From positions 1-6,375 of the forward strand of contig CAZFWV010000382.1 of the NCBI GenBank assembly GCA_964522605.1: a DNA stretch of 6,375 bases. The letters are read 5' to 3'. How positions within the stretch are numbered: the first letter of the stretch is position 1; the number at the start of each line of letters is the position of its first letter. A model generated the notes under the pieces. It was not told the origin of the DNA, made no database searches, and saw only the letters and a program-made list of their open reading frames with translations. The position numbers and the translations under genes are program-made. Positions 1 to 5,938 of the stretch are shown piece after piece. The DNA is from CAVZLD01 sp964522605. GTDB taxonomy: Bacteria > Planctomycetota > Planctomycetia > Pirellulales > Pirellulaceae.

Positions 1-3
1 TTC

Positions 4-19
4 GGGTGCGGAAGCACCC
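4..19. terminator. Short GC-rich hairpin downstream of the TIGR03032-type gene, possible terminator
   Basis: A perfect 6-bp stem (GGGTGC at 4-9, GCACCC at 14-19) closes a four-base loop, GGAA on the plus strand. It lies about 53 bp past the stop of the minus-strand gene ending at 73, so it could end that transcript. On the minus strand the hairpin is followed only by GAA before the window edge, so no U-tract can be seen. The plus-strand reading gives a GNRA-type tetraloop, so it could equally be an RNA structural element of a transcript entering from the left. The role is inference. Confidence 0.3.
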
Positions 20-72
20 CGTTGGGTTGCGGCCCTGCCGCCCTGCGCGGTATGCGATGAGCGTCCGCAGTC

Positions 73-1284
73 CTACGGAATGGAGTAGGCTCGCTGCACG
101 GTCTCTTTGGAAAGGCCGATGATCGCGGGAAATTGATGCTCCCTCATCAGCTGGACATCGAAAATCTCGGTCACGGCACCCCGAAACTCGACCGCCCCGA
201 TCAATTGACCGGATCGAAGATCGCAGACCCAAACACCGCAGCGGAGTTGATCGCGACGAGCCGCCAACGGGATGGACTCCAGGCTGGACCCGCGTCGAAT
301 CTTGGAAAGACCAATGAACGCATAGTCACCTCGGAGCGCTAGTCCCCGCGCGTAGCCCGGAAGGTCCGCAACGAACGTCACGCTCCCCGTGTTCGGGTCG
401 GCAGTCACCAGACGCCCATTTCCGGAATCGAGTATCCACAGTCGATTTCGGTGCCAGCGTGGCGAGTGGGGCATACTCAACCCGCGAATCACCGTTTCCC
501 CGCTTGGGACATGGATCACACAGCCACCCGATTGACCATGTGTGCGCCATCCTTGCGGCACATTGGATTCGGCAATAGCCGTAACGAATTCCGGTCTGCC
601 ATTCCGCATGGCAAGCCCGTTCAAGTGGCATCGATCCTCGGCGGCCAGTTCCGTAACAAACGGCGGACGCCATTGCGGCACAAAACTGTGCAGCGCATCC
701 AGTGTGCACAGGCACGAGAATCGAGTGTTGACAATCCAGAGTTCGTTCATCGCATCGGCCGCATCCGAGTCGGCCAATTGGGCGGCCGTCTGTCCCCAAG
801 CGATCTCATGTATCCGGATCTCACCCGTCACGTGGGACCTTCGCGGACAATAACAGGCGTCGTACGACTTGCGCGGATCGAGCAAAGCCGCAAGCGGCGG
901 GTCATTTTCCAGGAACCACACTTGGTACCTTGTACCGACCGCCATCCGATCGCGGTGGACGGCAACTCCCATCGCCCGCTCGAACGATCGCAGCGCGAGA
1001 GAAAGAGAAACTGAGTCTTTCCAGCGACGAAAGACCGCCAACCGGCCTGCCTGGTAGGTACTCACGACCAGGCTGATCCCGCAGGAACCGAGCAACTCGG
1101 GCAGATTCGCGGAATTCACGAAATCGAAGGAAGTTCTGGCAGGCGACACCGGCGACTGACCTTCTTCTCTCTCAAAAGCATGTGCCAGAAGTCCAATACG
1201 GCCCACCCGCGCACTTCCTTGCGGACCGGACCGTTCCCAAGCTTCGACGCTGGACCGACGCCGCCTCAATATACTTCCGGGCAT
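73..1284 (-). CDS. TIGR03032/DUF4915-like protein of unknown function, probable beta-propeller
   Basis: 403 residues from ATG at 1284 to TAG at 73-75. From about residue 52 the protein matches what I recall of the TIGR03032 (DUF4915) family: SFDFVNSANLPELL, then GISLVVSTYQAGRL (69-82), NTRFSCLC (186-193), CHLNGLA (219-225), MPHSPRWH (271-278), LWILDSGNGRL (282-292), DLPGYARGL (307-315) and GLSKIRR (325-331). Recurrent short beta-strand/turn motifs with W, D and G (LWIVNT, LWILDSGNG, VWVCDLRSG) suggest a beta-propeller-like fold. The biochemical role of the family is unknown to me. No signal peptide or membrane segment is apparent. The first ~50 residues are Arg-rich, lie outside the recognisable domain and may not be translated: GTG codons at 1206 (AAGGA 9 nt upstream) and 1149 (AAGAAGG about 10 nt upstream) have better ribosome-binding sequences than the ATG. 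The gene is single and divergent from the repeat-protein gene at 1418. Family call is from memory of motifs; fold is inference. Confidence 0.8.
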   Translation of the reverse strand: MPGSILRRRRSSVEAWERSGPQGSARVGRIGLLAHAFEREEGQSPVSPARTSFDFVNSANLPELLGSCGISLVVSTYQAGRLAVFRRWKDSVSLSLALRSFERAMGVAVHRDRMAVGTRYQVWFLENDPPLAALLDPRKSYDACYCPRRSHVTGEIRIHEIAWGQTAAQLADSDAADAMNELWIVNTRFSCLCTLDALHSFVPQWRPPFVTELAAEDRCHLNGLAMRNGRPEFVTAIAESNVPQGWRTHGQSGGCVIHVPSGETVIRGLSMPHSPRWHRNRLWILDSGNGRLVTADPNTGSVTFVADLPGYARGLALRGDYAFIGLSKIRRGSSLESIPLAARRDQLRCGVWVCDLRSGQLIGAVEFRGAVTEIFDVQLMREHQFPAIIGLSKETVQRAYSIP

Positions 1285-1353
1285 GAAACTCGGGTAGCGG
1301 CACGAGTCCGCTCATTGGCTGCGTCGGCTGGCGATCGAATTGAGGAGAATCGG

Positions 1354-1382
1354 TTACGATCGAAGCGGGCTTTGCGTACAAT
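1354..1382 (+). promoter_or_regulatory. Weak sigma70-like promoter candidate for the decapeptide-repeat gene
   Basis: TACAAT (1377-1382) matches five of six bases of the -10 consensus, and TTACGA (1354-1359) lies 17 bp upstream with three of six -35 matches. Transcription would begin around 1389, about 30 nt before the ATG at 1418. An exact 8-bp direct repeat, CGATCGAA, occurs at 1332-1339 and 1357-1364; its second copy overlaps the -35 box, so a regulator site is possible but unproven. Planctomycete promoters are poorly defined, so this is tentative. Confidence 0.3.
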
Positions 1383-1417
1383 TTGTTCGCAGGTAGTTTC
1401 GAGTGGGAGCAGTCCGC

Positions 1418-1945
1418 ATGACCGAAGATAACCAGGAATTGTTGCGCCGGGTGGAGGAGCTTGAGCGCGAGCTGAAACGCGTCAAGGCGATGTCGGGGCG
1501 CGGAATTCGTAAGCGATCGGAGATTACGATTCTCGGGTTGCCGCTGTATGACATTGCGACCGGTCCTGATCCCACGGTCGGCCAATGGCGGGGGCATGCG
1601 CGCGGAATCATCGCCATTGGAGATTTCGCGACGGGGATCTTTGCGTTCGGAGGTTACGCGCAAGGCCTGGCTGCCTTCGGTGGCGTGGCCGTGGGCGGAA
1701 TCTGCTTCGGCGGCTGTGCACTCGGGCTGGTACTGGCCATCGGCGGCTTGGCGATCGGAGCGATTGCGATCGGCGGAATGGCGATTGGTCTGGTCGCTCT
1801 CGGCGGAATGGCGATCGGCCAGTATGCATGTGGCGGCGACGCGGCCGGCAAGTATCTGCTGACCGTGGACCGACAGGATCCCGAGGCCGCCGAGTTCTTC
1901 CGAAGCTGGATTCCCTGGATCGACGACTGGCTCAGGCTGGATTAG
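1418..1945 (+). CDS. Small protein with N-terminal coiled coil and Ala/Gly decapeptide repeats, function unknown
   Basis: 175 residues. I chose ATG 1418 because GGGAG (1405-1409) sits 8 nt upstream; a GTG at 1403 would add five residues but lacks such a site. Residues 1-25 are charged with heptad-like spacing (ELLRRVEELERELKRVKAM), a short coiled coil that may mediate oligomerisation. A basic stretch (28-34) and a linker with GLPLYDIATGPDP (40-52) follow. Residues 61-141 are about eight decads of pattern A-x-G-h-h-A-h-G-G-h (h, hydrophobic), e.g. AIGAIAIGGM and AIGLVALGGM, with one 11-residue unit at 101-111. The C-terminus (150-175) is acidic and aromatic (FFRSWIPWIDDWLRLD). Hydrophobicity could be read as membrane helices, but the strict five/ten-residue Gly/Ala periodicity also fits a beta-solenoid-like repeat. 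I recall similar repeat proteins in planctomycetes without known function. It is convergent with, and overlaps by 4 nt, the acyl-CoA dehydrogenase gene. Confidence 0.75.
   Translation: MTEDNQELLRRVEELERELKRVKAMSGRGIRKRSEITILGLPLYDIATGPDPTVGQWRGHARGIIAIGDFATGIFAFGGYAQGLAAFGGVAVGGICFGGCALGLVLAIGGLAIGAIAIGGMAIGLVALGGMAIGQYACGGDAAGKYLLTVDRQDPEAAEFFRSWIPWIDDWLRLD
1741..1830 (+). repeat. Three tandem 30-bp units inside the decapeptide-repeat gene
   Basis: Units begin at 1741, 1771 and 1801, exactly 30 bp apart. Each starts CGGCGG, followed by CTTGGCGATCGG, AATGGCGATTGG and AATGGCGATCGG respectively. The first ~18 bp of each unit are nearly identical while the remaining 12 bp differ. One unit encodes one protein decad, so this part of the gene appears to have grown by recent in-frame duplication, whereas the earlier decads (1598-1740) are more diverged in DNA. 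Confidence 0.7.
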
Positions 1946-3687
1946 TTGCTGCTAGGAACCGGCCCGGCAAGCAGTTCGTACTCATCCAGCGGCGTTGTGT
2001 CACCGGCAAGAATCTGTTCGCACTGCATCCGCAGGACGGGCACCTGCGTTTGGATGAATCGCCGTGCAACACTCTGTTTGCGCGAATTGCCAACAGCTTG
2101 GCCGAGCAGCAGGTGACCAATGATGACTGTGATTGCGCCATCCACCAATCGACGGGCCGACAGATCCACGAACGAACTGGGACGTTCCTTGGCGAATTGA
2201 ATGACTTGTTCCAACTGTTTCCGGGCGTCAATCACTCGACCCTGCAATTCCGTCAGCACGGGATCGTCGTACTGCTTCTGTTCGTAAGGTGCAACGAATT
2301 GCTCGAGCGTACCGGAGGTCACTCCGCGCACCGCAGCAACGATCTGCAGCTGACTGGTACCTTCATAGATCGTCGTGATTCGCGCGTCACGCAGATGGCG
2401 TTCCGCCGCGTAGTCCTTCATGTAGCCGGAACCGCCAAGCACCTGAATTGCGATGTCGGCGACTCGGCAACACATCTCGGATGCGTAGTACTTACTCATC
2501 GGCGTCAACATGCCGTTGTAGCGCTTCAGCGACCGCCCAAGCTGACGACAGGCTTTGAGTTCATCCTTTTCCAAGCGGTCCGCGTGCCATTCGAGCAATC
2601 GCGTATTGTTGTTTTCCAGATCGCAAATGCGACTCGTCTCATAGACCAGCGCGCGTGCGGCTTCGATCGCGATCTTCATGTCCGTGACCATTTCTGCCAC
2701 GGCGGGTAACCGCTCAATCGGCATGCCGAATTGTTGGCGGGAATGGGCGTAGGTTCGTGCCAGGCGAAAGGCTGCCTCGGCCACACCGAGTGATTGCGCC
2801 GCCACGCCCACGCGAGCTCCATTCATGAGCGCCAGCACATAGGTGATCAAGCCCCGTTGTCGTTCGCCGATCAACTTCGCGGGCGCATCCTCGTAGACAA
2901 GTTCACACGTGGGCGAACCGTGAATTCCCAGCTTTTCTTCCAGGTGGCGAACCTTGATGCGCTCACTCCGCTCGGAGATGAAGAGGCTTAGGCCGCGTCC
3001 ATCCCCAATCGTCGGTTCGCTGCGAGCCAGCGTTAACAGGATTTCTCCACAGCCGTTTGTAATGAAACGCTTTACGCCATTCAGATACCAGTTGCCCTGC
3101 TCATCTTGATGAGCGCGCAAACGCACGGCTTGCAGGTCACTGCCCGCATCCGGCTCGGTCAAAACCATCGCCCCGGTGACGTCACCGCGCGAGAATCGAG
3201 GCAGGACGTCATTCTTGATTTCCTGACTGGCAAACGCATTCACGGTTTCAGCGATTCCCTGCAGGCCGAACATGTTCATGAACGACGCATCGGCGCGTGA
3301 GACGATTTCCGTGGCCATCGTATAGATCAAGTTTGGGCAGTTCAGCCCGCCATACTTGCGCGGCAACGTGAAACCCATGAGATCCGCCTGCGACATTCGA
3401 TGCAGGTTCTCGCGAACGCCAGGATGCAGGGTCACCGTTCCGTCGGAATTCAGCGTGTTGCCTTCCCGATCAACGCGTTCAGCGTTCGGCGCAATCGTTT
3501 CCGCTGCCACTTGCCCGACAATTTCGAGAATCCGTCGGTAGTCGTCGACCGTATCCTGGGCATCGACGGGCACGTAATCGGCGTCGCCGTTTTCGGCAAA
3601 TCGCTCCTGCACGTGCGCCAGTTCGAGCAGATCGATGTGCGAGCAGAGAAACTGGATATCCTGGTTGTCGAGAAAGAAGTTACCCAC
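1942..3687 (-). CDS. Acyl-CoA dehydrogenase
   Basis: FAD-dependent oxidation of an acyl-CoA to the enoyl-CoA, with electrons passed to ETF; cytoplasmic. Counting from GTG 3687 (581 aa): an N-terminal extension GNFFLDNQDIQFL typical of the long acyl-CoA dehydrogenases (PF12418-type); the FAD-contacting signature VLTEPDAGSD at 175-184; a middle beta domain with WYLNGVKRFITNG (200-212); the C-terminal helical domain with LGGSGYMKDYAAERHLRDAR (417-436); and IYEGTSQ (440-446), where Glu442 is the expected catalytic base. About 120 residues follow, as in the ~580-600 residue subfamily with an extra C-terminal domain. Substrate chain length cannot be read from sequence. Start: GTG 3687 has GTGAGG 6 nt upstream and gives the family-like MGNFF start; GTG 3699 adds four residues and overlaps the etfA stop by 4 nt (GTGA). 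It is the last gene of the etfB-etfA operon, so its own product is the likely electron donor to that ETF. Confidence 0.95.
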   Translation of the reverse strand: MGNFFLDNQDIQFLCSHIDLLELAHVQERFAENGDADYVPVDAQDTVDDYRRILEIVGQVAAETIAPNAERVDREGNTLNSDGTVTLHPGVRENLHRMSQADLMGFTLPRKYGGLNCPNLIYTMATEIVSRADASFMNMFGLQGIAETVNAFASQEIKNDVLPRFSRGDVTGAMVLTEPDAGSDLQAVRLRAHQDEQGNWYLNGVKRFITNGCGEILLTLARSEPTIGDGRGLSLFISERSERIKVRHLEEKLGIHGSPTCELVYEDAPAKLIGERQRGLITYVLALMNGARVGVAAQSLGVAEAAFRLARTYAHSRQQFGMPIERLPAVAEMVTDMKIAIEAARALVYETSRICDLENNNTRLLEWHADRLEKDELKACRQLGRSLKRYNGMLTPMSKYYASEMCCRVADIAIQVLGGSGYMKDYAAERHLRDARITTIYEGTSQLQIVAAVRGVTSGTLEQFVAPYEQKQYDDPVLTELQGRVIDARKQLEQVIQFAKERPSSFVDLSARRLVDGAITVIIGHLLLGQAVGNSRKQSVARRFIQTQVPVLRMQCEQILAGDTTPLDEYELLAGPVPSSN

Positions 3688-3695
3688 AGCTATCC

Positions 3696-4724
3696 TCACC
3701 GCCGCTCTTTGAGCGCTTTGACAATCATCGGTATTACCTTTTTCAGATCGCCCACGATTCCGTAATGGGCGACAGAGAAAATCGGCGCTTCGGCGTCCGT
3801 GTTGATGGCAATGATCTTGGCCGATTCCTCCATCCCGGCGCGATGTTGCACTGCGCCGCTGATTCCCGCGGCAATGTAGAGTGCGGGACGGACCGTGGTT
3901 CCTGTTTGGCCGATTTGATGTTCTTTGCCGATGTAGCCTCCATCCACCGCCGCTCGGCTGGCACCCACCGCACCTCCGATGGCACCGGCGAGTTCGTGAA
4001 TCATCCGAAAGCTGTCCTTGCTGCCCACGCCACCACCACCGGCGACAATCACTCGCGCGCCTTTCAGGTTGACGCGGCGCGGCTCCGTGTGACGTTCAAT
4101 CAGCTTGACGGGAAACAGCGAGTCGTCCAGATCGAGCGATTCGCGAATGATTTCACCCGTTCGCGCAGGATCCGGCGGATCGAGCGGCATCACGCCTTCA
4201 CGAACAGTCGCCATCTGCGGCCACCAATCGTAGTTCACGATCGTGGCAATAATGTTGCCTCCAAAAGCCGGACGAATCTGCAGCAATAGCTTCTCGTGGA
4301 CCTGCTTGGTTCGCGGATCCGTCACGTCCTGAATCTCCAGATCCGTGCAGTCGGCCGTCATCCCGGCACGCATCTCCGATGCAACTCGGGGAGCCAGATC
4401 ACGACCCAGGGGAGTCGCACCATAGAGCACGATCTGGGGCCGATGCTTTTCGATCAGATGACAGAGCACTCGGGCGTAAGGAGTCGTTTGAAAGTGCCCC
4501 AGTCGCGGATCTTCGACGACATAGACATTGTCGATCCCGTGCGCAATCAGTCGCTGCGGCATCTCACGCAAGGCAGCCGTCGGTAACACGGCACCGGTCT
4601 TGACGCCCAACTGATCCGCCAATTGGCGCGCCTTGCCCGCCAGCTCAAGAACCACTTCCGGCAGATCACCCTCTTGCTGTTCGGCGAAAACCCAGACTTC
4701 GCCTTGTCGGTTTGGTTCGATCAT
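3696..4724 (-). CDS. etfA: Electron transfer flavoprotein, alpha subunit
   Basis: 342 residues from ATG 4724 to TGA 3696-3698. EtfA binds FAD and, with EtfB, carries electrons from acyl-CoA dehydrogenases. Residues 8-200 form the N-terminal alpha/beta domain (EVWVFAEQQEGDLPEVVLEL, YGATPLGRDLAPRVA at 101-115, RPAFGGNI at 151-158). The C-terminal FAD domain is complete: RVIVAGGGGVGS (224-235), GASRAAVDGGYIG (254-266), QIGQTGTTVRP (270-280), LYIAAGISGAVQH (282-294), AINTDAEAPIF (306-316) and YGIVGD (321-326). Arg257, Thr274 and His294 keep the spacing of human EtfA Arg249, Thr266 and His286 near the flavin. Length is normal for the family. The start codon directly follows the etfB stop (TAAATG, no gap), implying translational coupling and equimolar subunits. 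The acyl-CoA dehydrogenase gene follows immediately. Confidence 0.97.
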   Translation of the reverse strand: MIEPNRQGEVWVFAEQQEGDLPEVVLELAGKARQLADQLGVKTGAVLPTAALREMPQRLIAHGIDNVYVVEDPRLGHFQTTPYARVLCHLIEKHRPQIVLYGATPLGRDLAPRVASEMRAGMTADCTDLEIQDVTDPRTKQVHEKLLLQIRPAFGGNIIATIVNYDWWPQMATVREGVMPLDPPDPARTGEIIRESLDLDDSLFPVKLIERHTEPRRVNLKGARVIVAGGGGVGSKDSFRMIHELAGAIGGAVGASRAAVDGGYIGKEHQIGQTGTTVRPALYIAAGISGAVQHRAGMEESAKIIAINTDAEAPIFSVAHYGIVGDLKKVIPMIVKALKERR

Positions 4725-5645
4725 TTATCCCAACGTCCGGTCGACTACCAGTTCGTGAATCAATTGCCGAATGCCTTCTTCCGTCGCAGGAATTTCGGTG
4801 TAGCCCTGCTTCGTCAAAACGATCGATTGGACGCGGAAGACTTTCGTCGGTGAACCGGCCAAGCCGCAGCGCTCCAGGTCAGCGTGAATGTCGTCCAAAT
4901 TCCATTGCTCAATCAGCAAGCCTTGGTCACGGAGTTGCCCGATTCGCCGCCCGACCTCCTCCGCCAACTGCGGCTCGGAAAGATCGCGGTTAGCCGCCTT
5001 CACTTCGGAAGTAATCTCCGACTCGGCCCGAGCCCGCTTGTATCGGAGTGCCCGTTTGGCCGCCGGCGGACGCGGCTGGTTCGCGGTCGTGACCGTGATC
5101 AGTGCCGGCAGTTCCGCCTCGACAACCTCCCAGCCGTTGCCAATGTCACGCCGAATGCGGATCGTTCGTTCCGTCATGTGAACCAGCTGCTGCAGATAAG
5201 TCAGCTGCGTGATCCCCAGTTTCTCCGCACACTGGGGTCCGACCTGCGCCGTGTCGCCATCAATCGCCTGCCGACCCGCGAACACGAGATCGTATCGACC
5301 GATCGTCTTGATCGCCTGAGACAGAATGTAACTGGTGGCCAGCGTGTCACTGGCGGCGGCCCGACGATCCGTCAAGAGGATCGCCCGATCCACCCCCCGA
5401 TAAAGACACTCCCGCAGCACGTCTGCTGCCTTGGGCGGTCCCATCGTCAGGGCCGTCACCGTTCCGCCGTAACGGTCCTTTACCTCCAGCGCCGTCTCCA
5501 ACGCGTGCAGATCTTCCGGATTGAAGATCGCCGGCAAGGCGCCCCGATTGACCGTTCCGTCTTCCCGCATCGCCTCGGCCGTAACATTGGCCGTGTCGGG
5601 AACTTGTTTGACTAAGAGAATGCTGTCGTAGGACACAGTGTGCAC
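4725..5645 (-). CDS. etfB: Electron transfer flavoprotein, beta subunit
   Basis: 306 residues from GTG 5645 to TAA 4725-4727; partner of EtfA in the soluble ETF heterodimer. Visible features: the N-terminal strand SILLVKQVPDTANV (8-21); FNPEDLHALETALEVKDRYG (41-60); TALTMGPPKAADVLRECLYRG (64-84), a conserved EtfB segment; the nucleotide-binding motif AGRQAIDGDTAQVGPQ (123-138); LPALITVT (179-186); and AGSPTKV (263-269). The C-terminus is longer than in the ~255-residue mitochondrial-type subunit. The DGDTAQVGP form of the nucleotide motif is like group 2 (Fix/bifurcating) ETFs; human ETF has a DDDCNQTG form instead. The start is not firm: GTG 5636 is an alternative beginning MSYDSILL, and neither has a clear Shine-Dalgarno. 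First gene of the three-gene operon. Confidence 0.96.
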   Translation of the reverse strand: MHTVSYDSILLVKQVPDTANVTAEAMREDGTVNRGALPAIFNPEDLHALETALEVKDRYGGTVTALTMGPPKAADVLRECLYRGVDRAILLTDRRAAASDTLATSYILSQAIKTIGRYDLVFAGRQAIDGDTAQVGPQCAEKLGITQLTYLQQLVHMTERTIRIRRDIGNGWEVVEAELPALITVTTANQPRPPAAKRALRYKRARAESEITSEVKAANRDLSEPQLAEEVGRRIGQLRDQGLLIEQWNLDDIHADLERCGLAGSPTKVFRVQSIVLTKQGYTEIPATEEGIRQLIHELVVDRTLG

Positions 5646-5721
5646 TCAGCGTCTGAGCCTGAGGGTGGAGAGCCTGGGCCTGAGGACCGAGGCCAATGGA
5701 CGTCGCGCGGTCTCGGGGGGC

Positions 5722-5750
5722 AGGCTATCAGCCATCCAGCAACCGGTCAA
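5722..5750 (-). promoter_or_regulatory. Candidate sigma70-like promoter of the etfB-etfA-acyl-CoA dehydrogenase operon
   Basis: On the minus strand TTGACC (5750-5745, five of six -35 bases) is followed after exactly 17 bp by TAGCCT (5727-5722, three of six -10 bases). Transcription would begin near 5714 and give a leader of about 70 nt before GTG 5645. It points into the operon and lies between the operon and the repeat array. The -10 is weak, so this is a candidate only. Confidence 0.4.
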
Positions 5751-5891
5751 GGCCGGCCCTTTTGGGAAACTTGCCAAACGAGCGAACAACGGAGAGCCAG
5801 GCGAAACGCCGCGCCCCCGCCCAACAGCGCCTGTCCCCGCGTCTCCCCGGCCAAACAGCGCCGCGCCAAACAGTGCCTGTCCCCGCGTTGT

Positions 5892-5909
5892 TCCCGAGTT
5901 ATTTCGGGA
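5892..5909. repeat. Inverted repeat (6-bp stem, 6-nt loop) within the array
   Basis: TCCCGA (5892-5897) and TCGGGA (5904-5909) pair perfectly around GTTATT. It follows directly after the second motif copy (5871-5889). A poly-T run is absent on both sides, so an intrinsic terminator is unlikely; a structural part of the repeat element is the simpler reading. Confidence 0.45.
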
Positions 5910-5921
5910 CTGTGACCGCCT

Positions 5922-5938
5922 GGCAGGCGATGCCTGTC
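5922..5938. repeat. Inverted repeat formed by the third motif copy and its left flank
   Basis: GGCAGGC (5922-5928) pairs with GCCTGTC (5932-5938) around the loop GAT, seven pairs including one G-T. The right arm is the invariant core of the motif copy starting at 5928, so this copy can fold as a hairpin as REP elements do. Other copies lack an obvious adjacent GGCAGGC arm. Confidence 0.45.

Noticed and set aside
1332..1364. CGATCGAA direct repeat as an operator
   Set aside because: Two 8-bp copies 25 bp apart are suggestive but CGATCG is common in this sequence, so I mention it only under the promoter candidate.
1585..2709. Long plus-strand open frame (374 codons) running through the repeat gene and antisense to the dehydrogenase
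   Set aside because: Its translation is Arg/His-rich with no domain, and it overlaps two genes with strong family or periodicity evidence. It is a frame shadow in GC-rich DNA.
3765..4289. 174-codon plus-strand open frame antisense to etfA
   Set aside because: No domain similarity and entirely within the well-supported FAD-domain coding part of etfA.
4884..5615. 243-codon plus-strand open frame antisense to etfB
   Set aside because: Fully inside a clear etfB; translation is Arg/Gln/Leu-rich without recognisable motifs.
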